From assembly GCF_000374125.1 (NCBI RefSeq), contig NZ_KB893629.1, positions 62,001 to 126,000 on the forward strand: a DNA stretch of 64,000 nt. Direction: 5' to 3'. Below the pieces are notes generated by a model. That model was not told where the DNA came from. It ran no database searches and saw nothing but the letters and a program-made list of their open reading frames with translations. A program made the position numbers and the translations under genes. This document shows positions 25,917-35,270 of this stretch, piece after piece. The stretch is from Niabella aurantiaca DSM 17617 (GTDB lineage: Bacteria > Bacteroidota > Bacteroidia > Chitinophagales > Chitinophagaceae). How positions within the stretch are numbered: position 1 is the stretch's first letter; every line of letters begins with the position of its first letter.

Positions 25917-27026
25917 TTATGTTCCTTCCAGGAAACTCTCACTGATATACCGGCCTACATCCGTAAGGTTTTTGGTTTGTTCGAACAGTGCCAGCTGGCG
26001 GTCGGCGCCCGTGCCCTGTTCCAGGATCCTGTGCACATGTTCAATGCGGTGGCGGCTTCCCAGGTGGTCAATAACGGGGTCCAGGAAGTCCAGCAGTTCA
26101 TAGATCAGCGCACGGGTGTTCACTTCTTCTTCCTTGCCAAAATCGATCAGGTAGCCATCGATCCCGTACCGGCTGGCCCGCCATTTGTTCTCGTTGATCA
26201 GCGGCCGGGAATATTGAATAAAATTGAGGTTCTTGCTGCGCAGCATATAGATCCGGGCACAAACAGCCTGGAACAATGCGGCGATGGCAATGGTTTCATC
26301 CACGGTCATGGGAATATCGCAGATGCGGAACTCTACCGTGTTGAAAAACGGATGCACCCGCAGATCCCACCATATCTTTTTAGCGTTATCGATGCAGTTG
26401 GTCTTGATCAGCATTTTTACATAGTTATCATAAGCTTCAATGCTTTCAAACGCATCCGGAATGCCCGTCCGGGGAAATTTGTCAAATACCTTTGTACGGT
26501 AAGACTTATAACCGGTGGTCCGGCCTTCCCAAAACGGGGAATTGGTGCTCAGTGCAAAAATATGCGGCAGGAAATAGCGGGTGGAATTGGCAATATGGTT
26601 GGCCAGCTCCCGGCTTTCCATACCTACGTGCACGTGCAGGCCAAAGATCAGGTTACTCCGCGCTGCCTCCTGTAATTCATTGACGATCTCGTTGTACCGG
26701 ATATGATCGGTGATGAGCTGTTGCTCCCAATGGCTGAAGGGGTGGGTGCCCGATGCACCAAGCGTCAGGTTCAGTGTAGCGGCTATTTCCGAAATGGTCT
26801 TCCGCAGCAGGGATACATCTTTATAGGCCTCGTCAATATCCTGACAGATGTCGGTACCTACCTCTACCACCGCCTGGTGCATCTCCGCTTTTACCTTATC
26901 CTTGATGATCTTCTGTCCCTCCTGCACGATCTTTTGCTCATGACTTTTTAACTCAAAGGTCTGGTTGTCCAGCACCATGTACTCTTCCTCCACGCCAAGG
27001 GTGAATGTTTTATAGTTGATGCTCAT
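25917..27026 (-). CDS. Carboxylate-amine ligase, GCS2 family (YbdK-like)
   Basis: A 369-residue member of the glutamate-cysteine ligase 2 family. It opens with the diagnostic 'FTLGVEEEYMVLD' (residues ~9-21). It also has 'EVGTDICQD', 'GASGTHPFSHW', 'FGLHVHVGME' and 'WWDLRVHPFFNTVEFRICD'. This family joins an amine to the gamma-carboxyl of glutamate using ATP; E. coli YbdK has weak glutamate-cysteine ligase activity, but many members have other acceptors. The ATG at 27026 is used; a longer in-frame start at 27074 is poorly supported. It lies 63 bp downstream of an ATP-grasp ligase on the same strand, and the pair probably performs two successive ligations. Confidence 0.92.
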   Translation of the reverse strand: MSINYKTFTLGVEEEYMVLDNQTFELKSHEQKIVQEGQKIIKDKVKAEMHQAVVEVGTDICQDIDEAYKDVSLLRKTISEIAATLNLTLGASGTHPFSHWEQQLITDHIRYNEIVNELQEAARSNLIFGLHVHVGMESRELANHIANSTRYFLPHIFALSTNSPFWEGRTTGYKSYRTKVFDKFPRTGIPDAFESIEAYDNYVKMLIKTNCIDNAKKIWWDLRVHPFFNTVEFRICDIPMTVDETIAIAALFQAVCARIYMLRSKNLNFIQYSRPLINENKWRASRYGIDGYLIDFGKEEEVNTRALIYELLDFLDPVIDHLGSRHRIEHVHRILEQGTGADRQLALFEQTKNLTDVGRYISESFLEGT

Positions 27027-27089
27027 TTTATAATTTGATTCATGGTTTTTGATACTGGATACTCGATCTGGCATCCCGCATCCACCATC

Positions 27090-28037
27090 CTAAAAAGGCA
27101 TTCGCCCTGCGCTCCTCTTTACGTATTCTCCCCAGGTAAGCTGATCGCCGCCGTTATTGGCCAATGCTTTTTCGATGGCATAATTTGCAGCTGTTTCCAC
27201 TACCCATTCAAAATTTTCGGGCCCCACGCTTTTAATATCGGCATCAGGAGCGGGGTTGCAAAAATCGATAGCATAAGGAACGCCGTTTCTGAGTGCCAGT
27301 TCTACGGTATTGAAATCGTATCCCAGGTACCGGTTTATTTTCAGCACAATGTCCGTCATTTCCTGTAATTTTTCCGCCGTAGGTGCAAAATCGGCCACAT
27401 AGCGCAGGTGATGCGGGTTACGCGGTTCATACGGCATGATGCGCACATATTTGCCACCGATGCAATAACAGCGGTAATACTCTTCAAAAACGATCTCCTC
27501 CTGCAGCAGCATGACCAGTTGCCCTGTCTCGCGATGCTTTTCAAAGAATTCCTCTTTGTTATGCAGCTTGTACACATGCTTCCAGCCACCGCCGGCAAAG
27601 GGTTTCATGTAAGCCGGAAAGCCCACTTCCCCAAAAATGCCATCCCAATCCAGGGGGTAGGCGAGGTTGCTGAAGGAATCGTCGGAGGTGTCATCCGGCC
27701 GGTCGTGCGAAGGAAGGATGGCCGTTTTGGGTATCGGAACCCCGATTTGGGTCATCAGGCAGTTGTTAAAGTATTTATCGTCCGCGCTCCACCAAAACGG
27801 GTTATTGATCACCGCGGTACCGGTCAGCGCCGCATTCTTTAGCCAGGTCCGGTAAAAAGGCACGTCCTGGCTGATGCGGTCAATGATCACCGAATATCCC
27901 GAAGGCTGGCCCTGCAGGGCCTTATCGATCCGGACAGGCTCCGCAGATACCCCATCTATTTGTTTACTGTTGATCCGTTGCACAAACGCCTCCGGAAAAG
28001 AGCGTTCTTTCCCAAATAAAATTCCGATTTTTTTCAT
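27090..28037 (-). CDS. ATP-grasp ligase, RimK/glutathione-synthase-like
   Basis: A 315-residue protein with an ATP-grasp layout: an N-terminal Rossmann-like domain ('KKIGILFGKERSFPEAFV'), the ATP-lid region 'FPAYMKPFAGGGWKHVYKL' at ~180-198, 'MLLQEEIVFEEYYRCYCIGG', and a metal-binding end 'GVPYAIDFCNPAPDADIKS' with the acidic/Asn residues seen in the family. It should couple ATP to formation of an amide or peptide bond. The start is ATG at 28037, chosen over a TTG or an upstream frame lacking family-like sequence. It forms a likely operon with the GCS2 ligase. The product is unknown; glutathione synthesis is one option but is not shown. Confidence 0.85.
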   Translation of the reverse strand: MKKIGILFGKERSFPEAFVQRINSKQIDGVSAEPVRIDKALQGQPSGYSVIIDRISQDVPFYRTWLKNAALTGTAVINNPFWWSADDKYFNNCLMTQIGVPIPKTAILPSHDRPDDTSDDSFSNLAYPLDWDGIFGEVGFPAYMKPFAGGGWKHVYKLHNKEEFFEKHRETGQLVMLLQEEIVFEEYYRCYCIGGKYVRIMPYEPRNPHHLRYVADFAPTAEKLQEMTDIVLKINRYLGYDFNTVELALRNGVPYAIDFCNPAPDADIKSVGPENFEWVVETAANYAIEKALANNGGDQLTWGEYVKRSAGRMPF

Positions 28038-28374
28038 TTCTTTATTTTTATTATTCTGCGGGGCAGAACTGGTTTTATGATGATGGCCTTGCGGCAAATG
28101 CCGGCCGGTATCTGTAAATGATGATCAGGGGATTTTCTGAAGAACTGATTTGCTCGTTATTATCGCATATTTCTCTTTTTTTAAGTGATTTCATAGCCCG
28201 GCAAAGGGAAAGCAGTCCCGGAAAACCTGGCTTTTATGCCGCCTTCTAAAGGCTTCATATTTGTTTTGTTTAATTTAGGATTGAATTTAAGTCATTCTCC
28301 TTTCCCTGCAAAAAATTATTACAGGCGATAATATTTAGGCTACCCGATTGCGGTATTTCACTACTTTTGAACGA
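28038..28374. promoter_or_regulatory. Divergent promoter region between ATP-grasp and esterase genes
   Basis: 337 bp between divergent starts. On the plus strand TACTTTTG, an exact TAnnTTTG match, lies at 28362-28369, only six bases before the esterase ATG, which implies an almost leaderless message. No good -33 word accompanies it. On the minus side several AT-rich stretches could serve the ligase genes, but none matches convincingly. Confidence 0.45.
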
Positions 28375-29184
28375 ATGAATACTGTACAGGAACCCGGCTA
28401 TTTAACGGAACGGGCAACGTTTTTATCCACTCATTTACGGAGGCTGATAACGGCCGATTTTTACCTGCCCACCTGTGTGGATGACTTATCGGGCCTGAGC
28501 CTCCTGTTGATCAATGACGGACAGGATCTGCCGGTAATGAATTTCCGGACCCTGCTGCTGGATCTATATGTTGCGGGGGCCATTACCCCGGTGCTGTGTG
28601 TGGGTATTGTGGCAGGGGCCGACCGGAAACGGGAATACGGCGTTGCAGCGGAGCCCGATTACCTTGGCCGGGGCGATCTTGCCGGGGCCTATACCCGGTT
28701 TATTATTGAAGAGCTGCTCCCTTATATACGGGAAAAATATAAAGTGGCCGGGTTCCGGGATATGGCGTTTGCGGGTTTCTCCCTGGGAGGACTGAGCGCG
28801 CTGGACATTGTATGGAATCATCCCGGAATATTTTCAAAAGCGGGTGTATTCTCAGGATCGCTCTGGTGGCGCCGGAAAGACCAGGAGGATGCCGGCTATA
28901 ACGATGACCGCGATCGCATCATGCAGCAGCAGATCCGGAACGGCGTTTTTAAACCCGGCCTGCGTTTCTTCTTACAATGTGGCCTTATGGATGAAGCGCA
29001 CGACCGCAACAACAACGGGGTGATCGATGCCGTCGACGATACCCGCGACCTGGTTAAAGAGCTCATGCAAAAGGGATATAAGCCTGAGGCCGTATCTTAC
29101 CTGGAGCTGGATGACGGACGGCACGACATCGCTACCTGGGGAAAGGCCATGCCTGCTTTTCTGAAATGGGGCTGGGGGACATAG
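28375..29184 (+). CDS. Esterase, putative (PF00756-like alpha/beta hydrolase)
   Basis: A 269-residue alpha/beta hydrolase of the esterase D/enterochelin-esterase type. The nucleophile Ser136 is in 'FAGFSLGGLSALD', the start of the core is 'LSLLLINDGQDLP', and a C-terminal His follows in 'DDGRHDIATW'. No signal peptide is visible, so it is probably cytoplasmic. It hydrolyses an ester or thioester of unknown identity. It diverges from the GCS2/ATP-grasp pair, and such hydrolases recur with amidoligase pairs, where they may trim or activate the product. The start is ATG at 28375; an upstream TTG at 28348 adds nine residues. Confidence 0.85.
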   Translation: MNTVQEPGYLTERATFLSTHLRRLITADFYLPTCVDDLSGLSLLLINDGQDLPVMNFRTLLLDLYVAGAITPVLCVGIVAGADRKREYGVAAEPDYLGRGDLAGAYTRFIIEELLPYIREKYKVAGFRDMAFAGFSLGGLSALDIVWNHPGIFSKAGVFSGSLWWRRKDQEDAGYNDDRDRIMQQQIRNGVFKPGLRFFLQCGLMDEAHDRNNNGVIDAVDDTRDLVKELMQKGYKPEAVSYLELDDGRHDIATWGKAMPAFLKWGWGT

Positions 29185-29330
29185 AATTTGGAAATGGGGG
29201 TCCGCGGCAATCTAAAATATCCAATGTAAAACCGGCCTGAAAGGTATTAAATATGAAAGTGCGGTTCCCGTTGCGGCCTCCTGATCTTTCCACGGGCAAT
29301 CGTTCATCGAGTCTGAAACCGGGTCCAACG

Positions 29331-29358
29331 TTGAAACCTGAAACTTTAAACATTAAAC
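29331..29358 (+). repeat. Four heptads directly upstream of the DUF255 gene
   Basis: TTGAAAC, CTGAAAC, TTTAAAC and ATTAAAC follow each other without gaps and end six bases before the ATG at 29365. The words match the heptads in front of the ABC exporter on its coding strand (TTCAAAC, TTTTCAC). Confidence 0.8.
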
Positions 29359-29364
29359 GTTCCT

Positions 29365-31410
29365 ATGTCCAATCATCTCATAAACGAAACCAGTCCTTAT
29401 TTATTACAGCATGCCCATAATCCCGTGGAATGGTATCCCTGGGGAGCAGCCGCATTGCAAAAAGCCCGTGACGAAGACAAGCCGATATTGGTAAGCATCG
29501 GTTATGCTGCCTGTCATTGGTGCCATGTAATGGAACGGGAAAGCTTTGAAGATCCCGAAACTGCGGCATTGATGAATGCGCATTTTGTCAATATAAAGAT
29601 AGACCGGGAGGAACGGCCGGATCTGGACCATATTTATATGGACGCGGTACAGACCACGACCGGGAGCGGGGGCTGGCCGCTGAATGTATTTTTAACACCC
29701 GGTAAAAAACCCTTTTATGGTGGTACGTATTACCCGCCGCAGCCGCACGCCAACCGCCCTTCCTGGAAGCAGGTGCTGACGGCGGTAGCGGATGCGTTTC
29801 AGCAAAAACGGCAGGAGATCGAAAAGCAGGCAGAGGGACTGACACAACAGCTGGCAGATGCCAATTCATTCGGGTTCGGCAGCGGTGAGGGAACGTTTAC
29901 CACCGACGATATCGATGCTGCCTGCTCCAATATCCTCAAACAGGCAGATAGCACCTGGGGTGGCTTTGGCAGGGCCCCGAAATTTCCACAAACGCAAACG
30001 ATCCGGTACCTGCTGCGCTACGCGGTATTGGAAGAAGGGCGCCCGGAAAGCCTTGCCGGGAAAGCGCGGACGCAGGCTTTGCTGAGCCTGGACAAAATGA
30101 TGGAGGGAGGCATCTATGACCAGATCGGCGGTGGTTTCGCCCGCTATGCAACGGACACGGAGTGGCTGGTTCCGCATTTTGAAAAGATGCTTTACGACAA
30201 TGCCCTGCTGGTGGTCGCCCTTTCTGAGGCCTTCCAGGTGACGGGGGATGAACGGTATCGGCAATGCCTCGAGCAGACCCTGGATTTTATCGCACGGGAG
30301 CTGGCACACCCGCAGGGTGGTTTTTACGCGGCCCTCGATGCGGACAGCGAGGGGGTGGAAGGAAAATTTTATGTCTGGAGCAAGGCTGAAGTGAGCCGCC
30401 TGTTGGGCGATGATGCCGCTTTATTTTGCGCTTATTACGATATTACGGAAGCCGGGAACTGGGAGGGAACCAATATCCTGCGTATTTTAAGACCGGTGCG
30501 CGAAATGGCGCAGGACAGCGGGTGCACCACACAGGAACTGGAAGCGTTGCTGGCGCGGGGCAGGTCCCGGTTGTTAAAAGAACGGTCGGTGCGCATACGC
30601 CCCGGATTGGATGATAAGGTGATCCTCGGCTGGAATGCGCTGATGAACACCGCTTACAGCAAGGCCTTTGAGGCCACCGGCAACGAAGCATATAAGGAGA
30701 AAGCTATCTCCAACATGCGATTTCTGCTCGAAGCATTTAACGATAAAGAGGGGCGTCTGCTGCATGTATGGAAAGACGGGATTGCCAAATACCCCGCTTT
30801 CCTTGATGATTACGCCTGCCTGGCCGAAGCATTGCTGCAGTTATACCGCATTACCTCAGACACGGCCTGGCTGGTAAAGGCAAAGGATATTTGTAAAAAC
30901 GTACAGGCTGACTTTATAGAAGAGGAGACCGGCTGCTTTTATTATACCCCCAGCGGCCAGGAGGATATCATTCTCCGTAAAAAAGAAGTGTATGATGGGG
31001 CCACACCCTCCGGCAATGCCCTTATGGCGCAGAACCTGCTGATGCTGGCACTCCTTTTTGATGAACCGGCGTGGCGGCAGCAGGCGGAACAGATGATGAT
31101 GCAGCTCAGTCATGTTATTGTTAAATATCCCACTTCTTTCGGAGCATGGATGCTGGGATTCTATATGGCCAGGACCGGTTTTCAGGAGGTCGTTCTGCTG
31201 GGCAGCGGCTATGCGGCGGCGCAGCGCTCCCTGTTGCGGTACTTTCTTCCGCATTGTGTGTTGATGGCGGCGCCCGGGGCGGACGACCGGTTCCCTTTGC
31301 TGGCCGGCAAACAGGCCGGAAATCCCCTGTTGATCTATCTCTGCGAAAACTATGCCTGCCGGCAGCCCGTTCAGACGCCGGAGGAATTACTGCAGCTGCT
31401 GCATAAATAA
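29365..31410 (+). CDS. DUF255 (YyaL/SSP411-like) thioredoxin-fold protein
   Basis: A 681-residue protein with the family N terminus '[19 protein letters not shown]' and the thioredoxin-like motif '[16 protein letters not shown]', with Cys50 and Cys53 in CxxC. A long (alpha/alpha)6-toroid region follows, with '[21 protein letters not shown]' and '[13 protein letters not shown]'. This matches full-length bacterial YyaL proteins, whose function is not established; the toroid resembles sugar epimerases. No signal peptide is seen. The gene stands alone. The start is ATG, directly after a heptad repeat series. Confidence 0.92.
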   Translation: MSNHLINETSPYLLQHAHNPVEWYPWGAAALQKARDEDKPILVSIGYAACHWCHVMERESFEDPETAALMNAHFVNIKIDREERPDLDHIYMDAVQTTTGSGGWPLNVFLTPGKKPFYGGTYYPPQPHANRPSWKQVLTAVADAFQQKRQEIEKQAEGLTQQLADANSFGFGSGEGTFTTDDIDAACSNILKQADSTWGGFGRAPKFPQTQTIRYLLRYAVLEEGRPESLAGKARTQALLSLDKMMEGGIYDQIGGGFARYATDTEWLVPHFEKMLYDNALLVVALSEAFQVTGDERYRQCLEQTLDFIARELAHPQGGFYAALDADSEGVEGKFYVWSKAEVSRLLGDDAALFCAYYDITEAGNWEGTNILRILRPVREMAQDSGCTTQELEALLARGRSRLLKERSVRIRPGLDDKVILGWNALMNTAYSKAFEATGNEAYKEKAISNMRFLLEAFNDKEGRLLHVWKDGIAKYPAFLDDYACLAEALLQLYRITSDTAWLVKAKDICKNVQADFIEEETGCFYYTPSGQEDIILRKKEVYDGATPSGNALMAQNLLMLALLFDEPAWRQQAEQMMMQLSHVIVKYPTSFGAWMLGFYMARTGFQEVVLLGSGYAAAQRSLLRYFLPHCVLMAAPGADDRFPLLAGKQAGNPLLIYLCENYACRQPVQTPEELLQLLHK

Positions 31411-31660
31411 GGATCACACGTACCTCTGCTTTGCTCGCGATTCATTTTTTACCGCAAGGTCTTTACAGGCGTGTTCCCTGCATTCGCAGCGGTTCATTTC
31501 TTATCATGGGGAGCGGAAACCCCGGCCACTTCTGCCTTTAGCTTTTTCCAAATCCGTTTATCCACAACTGTGCATATTTAACCCTGGGAATCCTGGTTTT
31601 GTAAAAGTAAATTCGTTATTCACACTTCAGTGTTTTTAACCTTAACCAAACTTTTATAAA

Positions 31661-34600
31661 ATGGCGCCAACGAAAAAACAAAACCAGAATGGCCTGGGCT
31701 TTACCAGGAAATTCACCCGGGACGGAGTGAACCCCTTCGATATGTTCCAGTATGACTACCGCAGCTCTGTGATCAAAAATCCCAGTGGTGAGGTTGTCTT
31801 TCAGCTGGATGATGTGGAAGTGCCCAAACAGTGGAGTCAGATCGCAACTGATATATTGGCCCAGAAATATTTTCGTAAGGCGGGCGTACCCCTCGCCGAC
31901 GGCACCACAGGCAGGGAAACCAGTGTAAAACAGGTAGCGCACCGCCTGGCGCATTGCTGGCGCGTATGGGGAGAGCGTTATGGTTATTTTGCCACGGCAG
32001 ACGATGCGCAGATCTTTTATGATGAGCTGGTGTACTCCATCCTCAACCAATCCTGTGCGCCTAACAGTCCCCAATGGTTCAATACCGGCCTGCACGAGGT
32101 ATACGGGATCACGGGTAAACCGCAAGGGCATTATTTTGTGGACCAGCAGGACGGCCAGCTGAAAAAATCAACCTCTGCGTATGAGCGGCCACAGCCTCAC
32201 GCCTGTTTTATTCTTAGTGTGGAGGATGACCTGGTCAATGAAGGCGGGCTGATGGACCTGTGGGTACGCGAGGCCCGTATTTTTAAATACGGCAGTGGGG
32301 TAGGCACCAACTTCAGCAGTATCCGCGGTGAAGGAGAAAAACTGAGCGGGGGGGGTACATCCAGCGGGCTGATGAGTTTTTTAAAGATAGGCGACCGTGC
32401 TGCGGGGGCCATTAAAAGCGGGGGTACTACAAGGAGGGCTGCCAAAATGGTATGCCTGGATCTGGATCACCCCGAGATCGTCGAATTTGTGAACTGGAAG
32501 GTAGAAGAAGAAAATAAAGTGGCGGCATTGATCGCCGCGGGCTACTCCAGCGATTATGAGGGCGAAGCTTACCGGACCGTAAGTGGGCAGAACAGCAATA
32601 ACTCGGTGCGCATTCCCAACGCCTTTTTTAAAGCCCTGGCGGCCGATGGCGACTGGGAGCTGAAGGCAAGGAGTACGGGTAAGACCATGCGCACCGTAAA
32701 GGCCAAAGACCTCTGGAACCAGATCAACTATGCAGCCTGGCGCTGCGCAGACCCCGGTACGCAGTATGATACAACCATCAATGAATGGCATACCTGTCCG
32801 GCGGGAGGTTCCATCCGTGCCAGCAACCCCTGTAGTGAATATATGTTCCTCGACAATACGGCCTGTAACCTGGCCAGCGTGAATCTGCGCAAGTTTTTCA
32901 ATGAAGAGGAAAACCTGTTTGATGTTCCGGGTTTTGAATATACCTGCCGTTTATGGACGGTGGTGCTGGAGATCTCGGTACTGATGGCACAGTTCCCTTC
33001 AAAAGAAGTGGCTCAATTAAGCTATGATTACCGGACACTCGGATTGGGCTATGCCAACATCGGTTCCATGCTGATGGTAAGCGGCATTCCGTACGACAGC
33101 GAGGCGGCCCGTGGCATTGGCGGTGCCATCACGGCCATCATGACCGGCGTGGCCTACACCACTTCTGCAGAAATGGCCGGCAACCTGGGTGCATTTCCCC
33201 GGTTTCAGGAAAATAAAGAACAGATGCTGCGGGTCATGCGGAATCACCGCGCCGCCGCTTATGATGCAGCCGATGCCTATGAAGATCTGCAGATCAAACC
33301 GCAGGGCATCAATGCGGCCCATTGTCCGGATTACCTGTTGAAGGCAGCTACCAGGGCCTGGGACAATGCGGTGCAGCTGGGAGAAAAGAACGGCTACCGC
33401 AATGCACAAACAACCGTGATCGCGCCAACCGGCACCATCGGCCTGGTAATGGATTGTGATACCACCGGGGTAGAGCCGGACTTTGCATTGGTGAAGTTTA
33501 AAAAATTAAGCGGCGGCGGTTATTTCAAGATCATCAACCAGAGCGTGCCCCAGGCATTGCGGACATTAAAATATACAGAAGCGGAGATCGGGGAGATCAT
33601 TAACTATGCCAAAGGACATGCCTCGCTAAAAGGAGCCCCCTACATCAATGAAGTCACCCTGGCAGAAAAGGGGCTTACAGCGGTAGAGATACAACAGCTG
33701 AATGCGGCAATGGCTACGGCCTTTGAGATCCGGTTCGCATTTAACGTGTTTACCCTCGGGGAGGCCTGTTTGCAGCGGCTGGGCTTTAAACCGGAAGTGT
33801 ACAATGATTTCAGCTGGAATATGCTGGAGGCACTGGGCTTTGCTGCAAAAGAAATAGAAGCAGCCAACACATACGTTTGCGGTACCATGACGGTGGAAGG
33901 GGCACCTTATTTAAAAGAGGAACATTTGCCTATTTTCGATTGTGCCAATAAATGCGGACAGATCGGTCAGCGCTACATCCACGCACACGGGCATATCCGT
34001 ATGATGGCTGCAGCGCAGCCGTTCCTGAGCGGGGCCATCAGCAAAACCATCAACCTTCCGAATGAAGCCACGGTTGAAGAAATTGCCGATGCGTATCAGC
34101 TAAGCTGGGAGCTGGGGCTGAAAGCCTGTGCATTGTATCGCGACGGGTCCAAGCTCAGTCAGCCGCTGAGCAATAAAGCAGATACAAAATCAAAGACGGA
34201 AACGGAAAACGAAACTACTGAAGAAAACGTTCAGGAGTCGGCGATGATCGACCTGGGCAAACTAACGATCGATGAACTGCTGGAGGAAGTGAACCACCGC
34301 GTGCAAAACAGCGCTGACACTTCCCTGAAACGCCAGCTGGCCATGATCGTGGAACGCCGTACCCTGCCCGCTAAACGGCGGGGCTATACACAAAAAGCGA
34401 AGATCAATGGCCAGGCTCTCTTCCTGCGCACCGGGGAGTATGGCGATGGGACCCTGGGCGAGATCTTTATCGATATGGCAAAAGAAGGCGCCACCATGCG
34501 AAGCATGCTCAACTGTTTTGCCATTGCTGTTTCCATAGGCCTGCAGTACGGTGTGCCCCTGGAAGAGTTTGTGGAAAAATTTGTATTTACCCGGTTCGAA

Positions 34601-35011
34601 CCTGCCGGAATGGTACAGCACCCCAATATAAAGTCCACCACCTCCATCATCGATTTTATGTTCCGGGCATTGGCATATGAGTACCTCGGACGCGCAGATC
34701 TGGTGCATGTGCTGGACCGGTCGGAAGCAGCCACCCCGGCCGGAATGCAGGAGGAGTGGGATGCAGACACCCCCGCCATTGGCGAACGGAAGCCGGAGCT
34801 GAGCGAGGTAAGGGTTGTAGGTACGGGTGCCCCCAGGCCGGCGATGGAGCGCGGCTATAAATATGACGGGACCGGGCTGGATGCCGTGAATGCTGCAGCA
34901 AAAAACATGCAGGGCGATGCGCCCGCCTGCAACGTATGCGGCCACATCACCATTCGCAGCGGCACCTGTTATAAATGCCTGAACTGCGGCAACAGCCTGG
35001 GATGCAGTTAA
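31661..35011 (+). CDS. nrdJ: Adenosylcobalamin-dependent ribonucleotide reductase, class II
   Basis: A 1116-residue class II reductase that makes deoxyribonucleotides using a radical from coenzyme B12. Visible motifs are 'SCAPNSPQWFNTG', 'IFKYGSGVGTNFSSIRG', 'NPCSEYMFLDNTACNLAS' with the active-site Cys, and 'APTGTIGLVMDCDTTGVEPD'. Linker residues ~840-870 are Lys/Glu/Thr-rich and join a DUF4815/TSCPD-like C-terminal domain ('LFLRTGEYGDGTLGEIFI'). The protein ends in a Cys-rich zinc-ribbon-like tail, CxxC...CxxC...C, 'ACNVCGHITIRSGTCYKCLN'. No cobalamin riboswitch or NrdR box is recognisable in the 250 bp upstream. A terminator follows. Confidence 0.95.
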   Translation: MAPTKKQNQNGLGFTRKFTRDGVNPFDMFQYDYRSSVIKNPSGEVVFQLDDVEVPKQWSQIATDILAQKYFRKAGVPLADGTTGRETSVKQVAHRLAHCWRVWGERYGYFATADDAQIFYDELVYSILNQSCAPNSPQWFNTGLHEVYGITGKPQGHYFVDQQDGQLKKSTSAYERPQPHACFILSVEDDLVNEGGLMDLWVREARIFKYGSGVGTNFSSIRGEGEKLSGGGTSSGLMSFLKIGDRAAGAIKSGGTTRRAAKMVCLDLDHPEIVEFVNWKVEEENKVAALIAAGYSSDYEGEAYRTVSGQNSNNSVRIPNAFFKALAADGDWELKARSTGKTMRTVKAKDLWNQINYAAWRCADPGTQYDTTINEWHTCPAGGSIRASNPCSEYMFLDNTACNLASVNLRKFFNEEENLFDVPGFEYTCRLWTVVLEISVLMAQFPSKEVAQLSYDYRTLGLGYANIGSMLMVSGIPYDSEAARGIGGAITAIMTGVAYTTSAEMAGNLGAFPRFQENKEQMLRVMRNHRAAAYDAADAYEDLQIKPQGINAAHCPDYLLKAATRAWDNAVQLGEKNGYRNAQTTVIAPTGTIGLVMDCDTTGVEPDFALVKFKKLSGGGYFKIINQSVPQALRTLKYTEAEIGEIINYAKGHASLKGAPYINEVTLAEKGLTAVEIQQLNAAMATAFEIRFAFNVFTLGEACLQRLGFKPEVYNDFSWNMLEALGFAAKEIEAANTYVCGTMTVEGAPYLKEEHLPIFDCANKCGQIGQRYIHAHGHIRMMAAAQPFLSGAISKTINLPNEATVEEIADAYQLSWELGLKACALYRDGSKLSQPLSNKADTKSKTETENETTEENVQESAMIDLGKLTIDELLEEVNHRVQNSADTSLKRQLAMIVERRTLPAKRRGYTQKAKINGQALFLRTGEYGDGTLGEIFIDMAKEGATMRSMLNCFAIAVSIGLQYGVPLEEFVEKFVFTRFEPAGMVQHPNIKSTTSIIDFMFRALAYEYLGRADLVHVLDRSEAATPAGMQEEWDADTPAIGERKPELSEVRVVGTGAPRPAMERGYKYDGTGLDAVNAAAKNMQGDAPACNVCGHITIRSGTCYKCLNCGNSLGCS

Positions 35012-35032
35012 GCGATCAGTAAACAGTAGATA

Positions 35033-35065
35033 AAGGATGTTGCCGCAACGGGACATCCTTTTTTT
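35033..35065 (+). terminator. Rho-independent terminator after the ribonucleotide reductase
   Basis: AAGGATGT (35033-35040), a 12-base GC-rich loop, ACATCCTT (35053-35060) and then a T-run. The 8-bp stem begins 21 bases after the stop codon. Confidence 0.85.
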
Positions 35066-35203
35066 ATGGATCACAGGCGAAAAAGAAACGGACGGAAGAA
35101 AGGTCGCACCTGCTGCCGGGGGGCGGCAAGGCGGTGTGTCCGTCAGCATTATACGGGGGCATGCTTAAAAAATGGAACACATCTGTATGCGCTCCTCTGC
35201 CGG

Positions 35204-35231
35204 ATTGATGTACTAAAATTATATATTTTTG
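35204..35231 (+). promoter_or_regulatory. Promoter of the propeller histidine kinase gene
   Basis: ATTG at 35204-35207, a 16-base spacer and TATTTTTG at 35224-35231, an exact TAnnTTTG match. The spacing fits Bacteroidota promoters and the kinase ATG follows 39 bases later. Confidence 0.6.
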
Positions 35232-35270
35232 TTTGGTCATGCACAATCAGCACAAATCAGGGTGGTCTTT

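Noticed and set aside
31411-31660. Possible cobalamin riboswitch before the class II reductase
   Set aside because: No B12-box-like conserved core could be seen by eye; a covariance search would be needed.
34262-35149. 295-codon minus-strand open frame over the end of the ribonucleotide reductase
   Set aside because: Antisense shadow and it crosses the terminator.
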